Counted from the stretch's first letter, positions 40,497 to 52,644 are shown. The stretch: DNA of 64,000 nucleotides from AC-43 sp963728855 (GCA_963728855.1 CAVSLN010000007.1:806001-870000), one strand, 5' to 3'. The notes: generated by a model from the sequence alone, not told the origin. Numbers and translations: made by a program.

Positions 40497-42107
40497 ATGA
40501 CGACCGCCACCGACCCCGCCGTCGCGGCCCGGGCGGAGCTGGCGGCGCTCGCGCCGCGGCTGGTCGCGGGGTACGCCGACGCGCTGCCCCGGGCCGTCGA
40601 CGTGGTCTCCCGCCGGCTGCTGGGCGCCGCGTGGCGCGAGCGCCTGGGCACGGCCCGCGAGCTGCTGGCCGGCCGACCCATGCGGCGGTACGGGTTCGAG
40701 CGCGTCGAGCTGTCCGGCGCCGTCGGTATCCACCCGGCCGCGCTGCTCGCCGAGCTGGGCGTGCACTCCCCGGCCCTGGCCGCCGAGCTGGCCGACGCGT
40801 GCGTGAACCTCGCCGTCGCGTACGCCCGCCGGCCGGTGTGGGACGAGGCGACCTGGGCGCACCCGGACCCGGACGAGCAGATGCTGGCGTTCGAGCGGCT
40901 CGCGACCGAGGGGCACCCGCTGCACCCGTGCGGGCGTACCCGGCTCGGCTGGCGGGTCGCCGACCTGCTCGACCACGACCAGGAGTCGACCGGCACCTGG
41001 GTCGGGTTCGTGGCCGTACGGCGGGACCTGCACGTCGGGGACGACGTGGGGGCGCTGCTGCGCGACGGGTACCCGGTGCTGCCCGTACCGCCGGCCGGGT
41101 ACGTGCTGCACCCGGTGCACGGCTGGCAGCTGGGTACGGTGCTGCCGGAGCGGTACGGCGACCTGCTGGCCACCGGGGCGCTGCGGGTCCTGCCCGGCGT
41201 GGCGCTGCCAGCCTCGCCGACGACCGCGCTGCGGACCGTCCTGCTCGAGCCGGACGTCACCGGCACCCGCCGGTACCTGAAGCTGTCGCTGGACATCCAG
41301 GTCACCTCGACCCGGCGGACCATCTCGGTCGCCAGTACCCGCAACGGGCCGGCGATCTCCGCCTGGCTGCACCGTCGGCTGGCGGGCGAGCCGCGCGTGC
41401 TGCTGTTCCCCGAGGTGGCCGGGGCGGCGGTCAGCGCACCGGACGGGCGCAGCCGGGACCTGTCGGTGATCGTGCGCGACGGGCTGGACGGCCGCCTGGA
41501 GCCCGGCGAGGTCGCGGTACCCGGCGCGGCGCTGACCGCGCGCCTCGACGGACATCGCACCGCGCTCGACGTTCTGCTGTCGCGCTACCCGGGCGGCCCG
41601 CTGGAGTTCCTCACCGCGTACGCCGGCCTGCTGCTGCCGCCCCTGCTGCGGCTGGCCGCGGCCGGCGTCGGGCTGGAGGCGCACCTGCAGAACAGCGTGC
41701 CGACGTTCCGCGACGGCGTACCGCACCGCATCGCCTTCCGCGACTTCGCCGGCCTGCGGCTGCACGTCCCCCGGCTGCGCGGCGAGCTGGAGCTGTGGCC
41801 CGGCTCCGTGGTCGGTACGGACGACGCCGATGTCGTGCGCGCCAAGCTCGGGTACACCGCGGTGCAGTCCCAGCTCGGCGAGCTGGTCCGGCACCTCGTC
41901 GACGCGTACGGGGTGGACGAGCGGGACGCGTGGCGCCGGGTCCGGGCGGTGCTCGACGACGCGGTGCTCGACGGGGCCGGCGCGGACCCGGCGGACCACG
42001 CGTTCCTCACCGCGCCCCGGGTACCGCACAAGGCGCTGGTGCGCATGCGGCTGGCCGACGCGGGCGACCGGTACGTCCCGGTGCAGAATCCGCTGCATGA
42101 TCCCTGA
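40497..42107 (+). CDS. IucA/IucC family siderophore synthetase 2
   Basis: Second NIS synthetase, 536 residues. Shows TEGHPLHPCGRTRLGWRVADL, GYVLHPVHGWQLGTVLPE, YLKLSLDIQVTSTRRTISVA, STRNGPAISAWL and LEAHLQNSVPTFRDGVPHRI. Closely parallels synthetase 1 but is clearly a different gene, as in two-step NIS pathways where one enzyme couples the first and the other the second arm. The start ATG 40497 overlaps the stop of an 11-codon frame that repeats ATGACGACCGCC, suggesting a small duplication of the start region. Confidence 0.92.
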   Translation: MTTATDPAVAARAELAALAPRLVAGYADALPRAVDVVSRRLLGAAWRERLGTARELLAGRPMRRYGFERVELSGAVGIHPAALLAELGVHSPALAAELADACVNLAVAYARRPVWDEATWAHPDPDEQMLAFERLATEGHPLHPCGRTRLGWRVADLLDHDQESTGTWVGFVAVRRDLHVGDDVGALLRDGYPVLPVPPAGYVLHPVHGWQLGTVLPERYGDLLATGALRVLPGVALPASPTTALRTVLLEPDVTGTRRYLKLSLDIQVTSTRRTISVASTRNGPAISAWLHRRLAGEPRVLLFPEVAGAAVSAPDGRSRDLSVIVRDGLDGRLEPGEVAVPGAALTARLDGHRTALDVLLSRYPGGPLEFLTAYAGLLLPPLLRLAAAGVGLEAHLQNSVPTFRDGVPHRIAFRDFAGLRLHVPRLRGELELWPGSVVGTDDADVVRAKLGYTAVQSQLGELVRHLVDAYGVDERDAWRRVRAVLDDAVLDGAGADPADHAFLTAPRVPHKALVRMRLADAGDRYVPVQNPLHDP

Positions 42108-43245
42108 CCGGGTGCCTGAGCGCGTCGCCGCGGCCCTGCGGGAGGTTGCCAGGCCGGTGTGCGCGTACGTCTACGACACCGGCGCGCTGCGGTCCCGGGC
42201 CGCGCTCGTCAAGGCCGCGCTGCCCACCTCCGCCGCCCTGCTGTACGCGGTGAAGGCCAACGGCCACCCGGATGTCGTCGCGGCGCTGGCGTCGTGCCTC
42301 GACGGGCTGGAGGTCGCCTCCGGCGGCGAGCTGGAGCTGGCGCTCGCGGCCGGGGCGCGTCGCGTCGCGTTCGGCGGACCGGCGAAGACCCCGGCAGAGC
42401 TGGCCGCCGCCGTGACCGCCGGGGCGACGGTCAACCTGGAGAGCGTGCTCGAGCTACGCCGGCTGGCGGAAGCGGCGGCGGGCCGGGCGGTGCGCGTCGC
42501 GCTGCGGGTCAACCGGGCCGGTGCCGGCCTGCCGGGCAGCCACCGGATGACGGGTACGCCGACGCCGTTCGGGATCGACGAACAGCACCTGGGGGAGGCG
42601 CTGGCCGTGGCGAAGGAGGCGCCGTTCCTCGACGTCGTCGGCTTCCACCTGCACGCGGTCTCCAACAACCTCGACGCGATCGCGCACCGCGAGTTCGTCC
42701 GGGAGGCGGTCGCCTGGTCGCGGGCGGCCGCCCGGCGGTACGGGGTGGACCTGCGGGAGGTCAACGTGGGCGGCGGCTTCGGCGTCGACTACACCGGCGG
42801 GGCCGCCTTCGACCTCGGTGCGCTGCGCGACCTGCCGGCCGACCCGCCGCTGGTCTTCGAGCTGGGCCGCTACCTGGTCGCCGACGCCGGCTGGTACGCC
42901 GCCGAGGTGCTCGACCTCAAGCGCACCCACGGGCGCTGGTTCGCGGTCCTGCGCGGCGGTACCCACCACTTCCGGCTGCCGGCCGCGTGGGGGTACAGCC
43001 ACCCGTTCACCGTGCTGCCGGTGCCCGGCTGGGACGAGCCGTTCGAGCGGCCGGAGGTACGGGGCGTCGAGGTCGACGCGGTCGGCGAGCTGTGCACCCC
43101 GCGGGACGTACTGACCCGGGGGCAGCGGGTGGACCGGCTGCGCGTCGGGGACGTGCTGGTGTACGGCCGCGCCGGCGGGTACGGGTGGGACATCTCCCAC
43201 CACGAGTTCCTCCGCCACCCGTACCCCCGGATGCTCGTCATCTGA
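42097..43245 (+). CDS. PLP-dependent decarboxylase (Orn/Lys/DAP decarboxylase group)
   Basis: Fold-type III decarboxylase of 382 residues. K53 in LLYAVKANG binds PLP; FHLHAVSNNLD, VNVGGGFGVDY and FELGRYLVADAGWY are phosphate- and substrate-loop blocks; CTPRDVL near residue 335 supplies the catalytic Cys of the partner subunit. Within an NIS operon such enzymes decarboxylate a precursor amino acid (for example ornithine, lysine or citryl-diaminopropionate in staphyloferrin B) to give the amine building block. It overlaps synthetase 2 by 11 bases. Plain diaminopimelate decarboxylase is less likely given context. Confidence 0.88.
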   Translation: MIPDRVPERVAAALREVARPVCAYVYDTGALRSRAALVKAALPTSAALLYAVKANGHPDVVAALASCLDGLEVASGGELELALAAGARRVAFGGPAKTPAELAAAVTAGATVNLESVLELRRLAEAAAGRAVRVALRVNRAGAGLPGSHRMTGTPTPFGIDEQHLGEALAVAKEAPFLDVVGFHLHAVSNNLDAIAHREFVREAVAWSRAAARRYGVDLREVNVGGGFGVDYTGGAAFDLGALRDLPADPPLVFELGRYLVADAGWYAAEVLDLKRTHGRWFAVLRGGTHHFRLPAAWGYSHPFTVLPVPGWDEPFERPEVRGVEVDAVGELCTPRDVLTRGQRVDRLRVGDVLVYGRAGGYGWDISHHEFLRHPYPRMLVI

Positions 43246-43250
43246 CGCGG

Positions 43251-43997
43251 TCAGCCGGCCGCCGGCAGGACCACGCCGAAGCCGCGCCGGGCCAGCTTGA
43301 GCAGCACCTGCCCCGGGGCGGTCAGCTCGACCAGCCGGGCCGCGCAGAGGGTCTCCAGCTCGGCGAGCACGGCCGCGTACCGCTCGGGGCTGTCGCGCCG
43401 GGCCCGGTCCAGCGCGAGGGTGTTGCGCCACACTTTCGTGCGCGCCTCCCTGAGCAGGCGCCGGCTCGCCGTACGGTTGGCCGGGCCGAGCAGCCGGTCG
43501 ACCGGGCTCACCCGGCTGCCGGCGCGCAGCTCGTCGTCCTCCGCGCCGACCCGGGCCAGCAGGACGGTGTCCACGTGCCGGTGGTCGGCCGCCCGGGAGG
43601 CCACGGACGCGGGGTCGTCGAACTCCGCCGGGGTGATCACGGCGATGAGTGCCTGCGGCAGGTCGTAGTTGATGTGCGCGTTCATGCCGAGCAGCACGTG
43701 CCGCAGCGGCGGCAGGTCGGTCCGGTCCCGGGCCGCGTCGAACGCCACCCGCCACGGTTGGCTCACCGGGTGGCCGCGCAGGTCGGCGGCGAGCGCGTCG
43801 AGGTACAGGTCGGCGAAGGCCAGGTCCCACCGCTCCAGCCAGGCTCCGTCGGCGAACCCGCCGCCCTCGATCTCCTGGGCGACCGCACGGGTGGTGCGTA
43901 GGTAGGTGGCGTGGAAGAAGCGGCGCGCGTCCCCGGACGGCAACCGCTCCAGGTCTGCCTGCATGGCATTGATGAGGGTCGAGATGGTGTCGGGCAC
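43251..43997 (-). CDS. Conserved protein with NAHINYDLP motif (DUF5995-like)
   Basis: A 248-residue soluble helical protein. It begins TISTLINAMQADLERLPSGD and has the striking HVLLGMNAHINYDLPQAL block, plus DHRHVDTVLLARV and many Arg-rich helices. From memory this fits a family labelled DUF5995; the name is tentative. His, Asn and Asp in that block could be a metal or active site. It is convergent with the siderophore operon (five bases) and divergent from the zinc-ribbon-like gene. No function known. Confidence 0.75.
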   Translation of the reverse strand: MPDTISTLINAMQADLERLPSGDARRFFHATYLRTTRAVAQEIEGGGFADGAWLERWDLAFADLYLDALAADLRGHPVSQPWRVAFDAARDRTDLPPLRHVLLGMNAHINYDLPQALIAVITPAEFDDPASVASRAADHRHVDTVLLARVGAEDDELRAGSRVSPVDRLLGPANRTASRRLLREARTKVWRNTLALDRARRDSPERYAAVLAELETLCAARLVELTAPGQVLLKLARRGFGVVLPAAG

Positions 43998-44087
43998 CGC
44001 CCGATCGTGACAGGGCCGCGTGGCCCGACGCGGTACCCGGTCCGGGCCGCGTTGCCCGCGTCACGGTCGGAGTGTCACGATCGAGCG

Positions 44088-44528
44088 GTGACGGCGGATG
44101 GCTGGCGTACCGAGGCCGACGACGAGTGGCTGGCCACCCGCCGGTCGACCAGCTTCGCCCGGATGCGTCGCCGGCTGCAGCGCCTGGGCGTGGTCGGGGA
44201 CGCGGTGTCCGAGGCCGAGCTGGGCCCGTACGGGGGCGCGCCCCGCCGTCCGTCCCTGAAGATCGGCGGCAAGGCGTACGCGGTCGTCCGGTACGCCGAG
44301 CACCGCATCGCGTACACCACCGTCCGGGTCGACCTGCTGCGCTGCCGGCGCTGCGGGCACCGGCTGGTGGAGAGCCACCGGATCCTGTTCGTCGGCGGCG
44401 ACGGCGGGCGCCTGGCCGTCGGCGCGGTCCGCGCGTGCCGCCGGTGCGAGGCGACGTCGTGGCTGTTCACCTCGCGGATGCCCAGCACGCTGCGGGCCCG
44501 CGCCGGCAGCCGCAAGGTCGTCCTCTGA
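44088..44528 (+). CDS. Hypothetical protein with two CxxC pairs
   Basis: A 146-residue protein of unknown function. The first 60 residues are basic and helical (WLATRRSTSFARMRRRLQRLG). CRRCGH (near 86) and CRRCEA (near 121) form a likely four-Cys zinc ribbon. VVRYAEHRIAYTTVRVDLLR gives a beta-rich middle. No signal peptide or membrane part. It sits alone between divergent and downstream genes. Confidence 0.7.
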   Translation: MTADGWRTEADDEWLATRRSTSFARMRRRLQRLGVVGDAVSEAELGPYGGAPRRPSLKIGGKAYAVVRYAEHRIAYTTVRVDLLRCRRCGHRLVESHRILFVGGDGGRLAVGAVRACRRCEATSWLFTSRMPSTLRARAGSRKVVL

Positions 44529-44777
44529 CCGGTAGGCCCACGGTACGACAAGCACCCCCCTACCCACGGCCCCGGCATGTTTGGGATATGTCCCGTAAGT
44601 CCGCTTCGCTATCGATCGCCGTTGCGATGCCCTGAGCTGCGGAGAGGCATTTCCAGTCCCGCAAATCGGTCGTGACAGAGCACTGCGCAAACCGGGACGA
44701 AAGCAGAACTTGCCAGGGCCGTGCCCCCCTACCCTGGTGGCACGACGCGGTACCGGCGAGCGCATACGCTGCTCACG

Positions 44778-46007
44778 GTGGACGGCGACAACGCGGCGAC
44801 CCGGGCGGCGCTCGGCGGCCTGCGCGCGTTCCTCACCGGCCCCGACCCGGCACCGCAGCCGAGAACCCGGTTCGGTCAGGCGCTGCCCGTCCTGGCGGCG
44901 GCGCTGGCGTTCCTGCTGTCCCTCGCCGCGTTCGCCTACCTCAACAGCCACACCCGCCTGCCCGGCCCGGTCCTGCTGCTGGCGAGCGGGCTGACCGTGG
45001 CTCCGCTGGCGTTGCTGCCGGCCCGGCCGCTGCTCGCCTGGCGGGTGGCCTGGACGGCCGCGGTCGTCAGCGCGCTGAGCGTACGAATCGCCGCCCGGAC
45101 CGGCTGGCCGTGGCATCCGGTACAGATCATCCTGATGGGGGTCGTGCTGTTCGGGGTCGGGCTGCGGCACCCGCGCGGCGTACTGGCGTGGGCGTGGCTG
45201 AGCGCGGCCGTACTCGTCGTCGGGTTCGTGAACAACAACAACGTGCCGGGCCTGCTGCTCGCGGTCACCGCGATCGTGGCCGTCGCCGACCAGATCCGCC
45301 GGCGCCGCGAGGTCCAGTCGCGGCTCGCCGTCGAACAGGAGCGCAGCGAGCTGGAACAGGCCCGCCGGGCGGTCCTGGAGGAGCGCGCCCGCATCGCCCG
45401 GGAGCTGCACGACGTGGTCGCCCACCACATGTCCCTGATCGCGGTACGGGCGGAGACCGCGCCGTACCGCATCGAGGGCGTACCGGCACCGGTGGCCGAG
45501 GAGCTCGCCGCCATCGCCGAGACCTCCCGTGAGGCGCTGACCGAGATGCGCCGGCTGCTGGGCGTGCTGCGCAGCGGGACGCCGCCGTCCGTACAGCCGC
45601 AGCCGGGCCTCGCCGACCTCACCGAGCTCGTGCGAGCCGCTCGGGACGCCGGTGTCGACGCGCGGCTGACGGTCGACGCCCGGCTCACGGCGGACCCGGC
45701 GCTGCGGGTACCGCCCGGCGCCGGGCTCACCGCCTACCGGATCGTGCAGGAGGCGCTGTCCAACGCGCGACGGCACGCCGCGGGCGCCCCGGTACGGATC
45801 GCGCTGCGCGCCGAGGACGCCGTACTCGCCGTGCACGTGGTCAACGGGCCCGGCGTACCGATCGACGTGGCCGTGGGCCGGCCGGCCCACGGCCTGGTCG
45901 GTATGCGGGAACGGGCCACCATGCTCGGCGGCTCGCTGGTCGCCGGCCCCACGCCGGACGGTGGCTTCGCCGTCCGGGCCACCCTGCCGATGACGGGAGC
46001 GGCATGA
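44778..46007 (+). CDS. Sensor histidine kinase, NarL/HisKA_3 type
   Basis: Membrane kinase of 409 residues. Residues 35-170 hold about five hydrophobic segments without a large sensor domain. A coiled linker leads to the HisKA_3 box RARIARELHDVVAHHMSLIAV with phospho-acceptor H211. The ATPase domain has AYRIVQEALSNARRHA (N box) and HGLVGMRERATMLGGSL (G2). GTG 44778 lies seven bases after a TACGCT box, so the mRNA may be leaderless; an in-frame start 19 codons upstream is possible. It overlaps the response-regulator gene. Confidence 0.9.
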   Translation: MDGDNAATRAALGGLRAFLTGPDPAPQPRTRFGQALPVLAAALAFLLSLAAFAYLNSHTRLPGPVLLLASGLTVAPLALLPARPLLAWRVAWTAAVVSALSVRIAARTGWPWHPVQIILMGVVLFGVGLRHPRGVLAWAWLSAAVLVVGFVNNNNVPGLLLAVTAIVAVADQIRRRREVQSRLAVEQERSELEQARRAVLEERARIARELHDVVAHHMSLIAVRAETAPYRIEGVPAPVAEELAAIAETSREALTEMRRLLGVLRSGTPPSVQPQPGLADLTELVRAARDAGVDARLTVDARLTADPALRVPPGAGLTAYRIVQEALSNARRHAAGAPVRIALRAEDAVLAVHVVNGPGVPIDVAVGRPAHGLVGMRERATMLGGSLVAGPTPDGGFAVRATLPMTGAA

Positions 46008-46669
46008 TCCGGGTACTGGTCGTCGACGACCAGGCGATGGTGCGGCAAGGCTTCGCCGCCCTGCTCGCCGCCCAGCCGGACCTGGTCGTGGTCGGTGACG
46101 CGGCCGACGGCGCCCAGGCGGTGGCCGCCGCCCGCCAGCACGGCCCCGACGTGGTGCTGATGGACATCCGGATGCCGGTGCTCGACGGGATCGCGGCGAC
46201 CCGCCGGATCCTCGACGGCGCGCCCGGCCTGGCCCGGCCGAAGGTGCTGATGCTGACCACGTTCGACCTCGACGACTACGTCTTCGAGGCGCTGCGGGCC
46301 GGCGCGAGCGGCTTCCTGCTCAAGGACGCGCCGGCCGCCGAGCTGGTCAGCGCGGTACGGGTGGTCGCGGCCGGCGAGGGCCTGCTCGCCCCGTCGGTGA
46401 CCCGCCGGCTCATCGAGCAGTTCGCCACCCGGCCGCGGGTCACCCGTACCCACCCGGCGCGGCTGGCCACCCTGACCCCGCGCGAGACCGAGGTGCTGCG
46501 CCTGATCGCCCGGGGGCAGTCCAACGGCGAGATCGCCGCGACCCTGGTGGTGGCGGAGCAGACCGTGAAGACCCACGTGGGCCGGATCCTCGCCAAGCTG
46601 GACCTGCGCGACCGGGCGCAGGCGGTGGTGCTGGCGTACGAGACGGGGCTGGTAGTCCCCGGGGACTAG
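46004..46669 (+). CDS. NarL/LuxR-family response regulator
   Basis: A 221-residue regulator. The receiver domain has D8-D9, phospho-acceptor D54 (VVLMDIRMPVLDG) and Lys in FLLKDAP. The GerE-type HTH is LTPRETEVLRLIARGQSNGEIAATLVVAEQTVKTHVGRIL (seen in parts). ATG overlaps the kinase stop. A classic two-component pair; target genes are not evident, though cell-envelope or antibiotic stress is common for this kinase type. Confidence 0.93.
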   Translation: MIRVLVVDDQAMVRQGFAALLAAQPDLVVVGDAADGAQAVAAARQHGPDVVLMDIRMPVLDGIAATRRILDGAPGLARPKVLMLTTFDLDDYVFEALRAGASGFLLKDAPAAELVSAVRVVAAGEGLLAPSVTRRLIEQFATRPRVTRTHPARLATLTPRETEVLRLIARGQSNGEIAATLVVAEQTVKTHVGRILAKLDLRDRAQAVVLAYETGLVVPGD

Positions 46670-46729
46670 GGGAAACCTCCCACCCCGGGGTGACGATCTT
46701 GCCGCGGCCGGGCACCTAGCTTCGGGCAC

Positions 46730-46870
46730 GTGACAAGAGCAGTGCTGTCAGTGCTGGCGATCTCGATGGCGGGGTGGGTCTTCGGCCCGACGGCCGCCGG
46801 AGCGGTCGCCCTTCTGTCCTTTGTGGACAGTCTGCGCGCGATGGCCGACATCACCTTGGGGAGGCTGTAA
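46730..46870 (+). CDS. Small 46-residue hydrophobic protein
   Basis: GTG 46730 is preceded by a TAGCTT box about seven bases upstream, suggesting a leaderless transcript. It encodes a mostly hydrophobic peptide (VLSVLAISMAGWVFGPTAA then GAVALLSFVDSLRAM). The TAA stop is immediately followed by the GTG of the methyltransferase gene, with GGGGAGG inside its 3' end. That tight join suggests it is real and may serve as a leader peptide or membrane partner. Confidence 0.55.
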   Translation: MTRAVLSVLAISMAGWVFGPTAAGAVALLSFVDSLRAMADITLGRL

Positions 46871-47590
46871 GTGACGACCCTGCACACCGTCCCGCTCTTC
46901 GACATCCAGACCCTGCTACGGCTGTACCGCACCTACGCCGACGACCTGCGCGCCGCCCGGGAGGCCCAGCGCGAGCTGCTCGTCGGGCACCCCCTGAAGC
47001 CGAAGCTCGACGACATCGAGGCCGAGCTGACCTACCTCGCGCTGCGGGAGACCCGGCCGGCTGCCGTGGTGGAGATCGGATCGTTCCACGGCTGGTCCAC
47101 CACCTGGATCCTGCGGGCCTTGCGGGACAACGGCTCCGGCCGCCTGCACACCTTCGACCTCGTCGACCACGCGACCCGCTCGGTGCCCGCCGAGCTGGCC
47201 GGCGACCAGTGGACGTTCGTGCGCGGCGACGTCCGGCAGACCGCCGGTCAGCTTCCGGCCGACCCCGGGTATGTGTTCGTGGACGCGCTGCATACCGCCG
47301 GCTTCGCCCGCTGGTACACCGGGAGCCTGTTCCCCCGGCTCGCCGACGGGACGCCGGTCAGCGTGCACGACGTGTTCCACGGCCGGCGACCCTGGCCGGT
47401 CAGCGAGGGCAGCGTGGTGCTCGCCTGGCTGCGTGCGCGCGGGATCGGGTACCTGACCGCGTCGCCGGCGCACGACCCGGACCGGTACGGCCGGCTGGTC
47501 GGCCTCAAGCGGAAGCTGCGCCTCGCCGCCCGGGTCAGCGGCTCGCGGCGCAACCCGATGCTGTTCTTCCAGAACCGGGCGCCGCGTTGA
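46871..47590 (+). CDS. Class I SAM-dependent methyltransferase
   Basis: A 239-residue methyltransferase. VVEIGSFHGWSTTWILRAL is motif I, LHTFDLVDH the post-I acidic loop, and YVFVDALHTAGFARWY with VSVHDVFHGRRPWP follow, matching the Methyltransf_24 type that acts on sugars or natural products. The GTG start abuts the previous stop with GGGGAGG upstream. No biosynthetic cluster surrounds it. Substrate unknown. Confidence 0.82.
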   Translation: MTTLHTVPLFDIQTLLRLYRTYADDLRAAREAQRELLVGHPLKPKLDDIEAELTYLALRETRPAAVVEIGSFHGWSTTWILRALRDNGSGRLHTFDLVDHATRSVPAELAGDQWTFVRGDVRQTAGQLPADPGYVFVDALHTAGFARWYTGSLFPRLADGTPVSVHDVFHGRRPWPVSEGSVVLAWLRARGIGYLTASPAHDPDRYGRLVGLKRKLRLAARVSGSRRNPMLFFQNRAPR

Positions 47591-47653
47591 CGACCGCTCA
47601 AGGTCGGTGCCCGCTGTCCGGGTCGTCGTTACGGGTCCACCGCACCCGACCGT

Positions 47654-48169
47654 TCACCCCCGGTTCGGTCGGGCTCGGCGGGGTGTACCGCCGGCGCGGA
47701 TCTCGCGCAGCGCCCGGCGGCGCGCGTCGCCGGCGAGCGTGTCGATGTAGAGCTGCCCGTCGAGGTGCCCGGCCTCGTGCTGCAACGCGCGGGCCAGGAA
47801 GCCGGTACCGGTCACGGTGAGCGGCTCGCCGTACCGGTCGAAGCCGCGCGCCGTGGCGTGCAGGGCGCGCGGCGTCGGGAAGTACAGCTCGGGGATCGAC
47901 AGGCAGCCCTCGTCGCCGTCCTGCCGCTCGGCCGAGAGCTCGATCGTCGGGTTGACCAGGTGCCCGCGCGAACCGTCGGCGTCCCAGACGAACACCCGGG
48001 CCGGTACGCCGATCTGGTTGGCCGCCACCCCCGCCCGGCCCGGCTTGCCCAGCAAGGTGTCCATCAGGTCGGTGACCAGCGCCCGCAGCTCGGCGTCGAA
48101 GCTGGTGACCGGCTCGCCCGGGGTACGCAGGATCGGGTCGCCGAGCAGGCGGATCGGGCGGACGGGCAT
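47654..48169 (-). CDS. def: Peptide deformylase
   Basis: Fe(II) hydrolase that removes the formyl group from nascent proteins, 171 residues. All three motifs are seen: GVAANQIG (47-54), EGCLSIPE (87-94) with metal ligand C89, and HEAGHLDG (131-138) with ligands H131 and H135 and catalytic E132. The basic C-terminal tail (RRARPNRG) is typical of actinobacterial type III-like forms. It follows the pabB-like gene by 16 bases. Confidence 0.95.
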   Translation of the reverse strand: MPVRPIRLLGDPILRTPGEPVTSFDAELRALVTDLMDTLLGKPGRAGVAANQIGVPARVFVWDADGSRGHLVNPTIELSAERQDGDEGCLSIPELYFPTPRALHATARGFDRYGEPLTVTGTGFLARALQHEAGHLDGQLYIDTLAGDARRRALREIRAGGTPRRARPNRG

Positions 48170-48185
48170 CCTGCCAGGCTAACCA

Positions 48186-49287
48186 TCAGCCGGCCAGGGC
48201 GGCGCGCAGCGGGGCGGCCTTGGCCGCGGCCTCGGCGACCTCCGCGGCCGGGTCGCTGTCCCAGGTGATTCCGCCGCCGGCCCAGAGGTGTACGCGGTCG
48301 GCGTCCACCGCGACGGTACGGATGGTCAGGCCCAGGTCGATGTGGTCGGCTCCCACCCAGCCGAAGCCGCCCATGCTCGGGCCCCGCCCGACGGGCTCCA
48401 GCTCGGCGATGACGTCGAGCGCGGCGCGCTTCGGGGCGCCGGTCACCGAGCCGCCCGGGCACAGTGCGCGCAGCAGGTCGGGCAGGCCGACGCCGGGCGC
48501 CAGCCGGGCCGATACGGTGCTCTCCGCCTGCCAGAGGTCGCACCAGCGACGCACGGCGTACAGCTCGTCGACCCGTACGGTGCCGGTGGCGGCCAGGCGC
48601 GCGAGGTCGTTGCGCTCCAGGTCGACGATCATCACGTGCTCGGCCCGCTCCTTGGCCGAGCCGAGCAGATCGGTGCGGCCCCGTACGGTCGCCGGCCGGG
48701 TGCCCTTGATCGGCCGGGTGGCGGCGCGGCCGGCCCGTACCTCCACGAGGGTCTCCGGCGACGCGCACGCCACCGCCCAGCCGGCGCCGGACAGCACCCC
48801 GGCGTACCGGGCCCCGGGCAGCCGGGTGACCCGGCGCAGCGCCGGTACCGGGTCGCCGGGGTACCGGGCGGCGGCGTGCCCGACCAGGTTCACCTGGTAG
48901 ACCTCGCCCCGCGCGATCGCGCTCCCGGACCCGCCCCACCGCGTCGGCGTGCCGCCGCCCGCTCCAGCTCGGTACCCAGCCGCTGATGTCCCAGCCCGGC
49001 CGCGGGCGCGGCGCCGCCGCCGGGCCGTCGTGGCCGGAGCCGACGTCGTGGGCGTAGACCACTGCTACGAGGTCGGGTACGGCCGGTGCCGGGCTCGGCC
49101 GTCCCGGTGGTGCGCCGAGCATCGCCGCACCGGCGGCCGCCGACACGAGCACCGCCGCCCCGCACACCGACCCGGGCTCGTGCCGGGCGCGCCGGGTCCG
49201 GTCGAGGTCGGTCACCGGCAGGCCCACACCGGCGAGGAAGTCGGCCAGCAGCGCGGCCGGGTCGCCACCGTCGAGCAGTGCCACCAC
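48186..49287 (-). CDS. pabB: Chorismate-binding enzyme, aminodeoxychorismate synthase component I-like, one frameshift
   Basis: PabB/TrpE-type enzyme that aminates chorismate for folate. The N-terminal part up to PGWDISGWVPSWS ... ADAVGRVRE is in one frame and AIARGEVYQVNLVGHAAARY onward in another; one extra base near 48920 separates them. Corrected length is 366 residues, short for PabB. C-terminal signatures are complete: STVSARLAPGVGLPDLL, ALCPGGSVTGAPKRAALDVI and GGGITWDSDPAAEV, with IKGTRPATVRG. PIKGTRPA favours PabB over anthranilate synthase. Likely sequence error. Upstream of def. Confidence 0.8.
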
Positions 49288-49539
49288 TCGATGCGTGAAC
49301 GCTCCGCTAACGGCGCGCTACACGCCGGTGCAATATCGGACAGCGCGTGCGGCGCGGATACGACAACCGGATCGACAGTGGTCATCTGAACGGTCAGTTC
49401 TCCCGGCATCGTGCCGACAGCGGGTCGCTGCTGCGCGCTTGAGCCTGGTAGCGTGCGTCACTGGTCATGTGAACAAGAACACACAGAAGCCGAGAACTTC
49501 CGACCCAGCGCCGACCCCACCAGTACCCGGAGACCCCAG

Positions 49540-49743
49540 ATGTGTCAGCACCAGACCCCCTGCCCCTCCGCAGACGCGATCGACCGGGAAGCCGCCCGGG
49601 TACTCGTGTCCTTTCCGGAACAGGGCTGGAGCCTGCTCTGCAACGGCGTCATCCTGTTCGAGGACACCGGCGAGCTGCTGCCGGACGGTAGCACCATCGC
49701 CCCGCACCGCGGCCCGGCCCGGCACACGCTCATCGCCGCCTGA
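49540..49743 (+). CDS. DUF5999-like small Cys-containing protein
   Basis: A 67-residue protein starting MCQHQTPCPSADAIDREAAR and continuing VSFPEQGWSLLCNGVILFEDTGELLPDG, closely resembling a family common in Streptomyces labelled DUF5999. Conserved Cys2, Cys8 and Cys in LLCNG suggest metal binding. ATG 49540 follows CCCGGAG. Function is unknown. It is convergent with gcvP. Confidence 0.88.
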   Translation: MCQHQTPCPSADAIDREAARVLVSFPEQGWSLLCNGVILFEDTGELLPDGSTIAPHRGPARHTLIAA

Positions 49744-49785
49744 CCCGGCCGCGGCCGGCCCCACTCGCGACTGCACCGCCCGGCC

Positions 49786-52598
<2,813 letters not shown>

Positions 52599-52644
52599 AG
52601 CGGCAGCTCCTGAGGAGGGGTGGACGACGCCCTCCCCCTCTGTC

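Noticed and set aside
38945..43245. Reading the decarboxylase as diaminopimelate decarboxylase (lysA)
   Set aside because: It overlaps an IucA/IucC synthetase gene in a siderophore operon, so a pathway-specific role is better supported.
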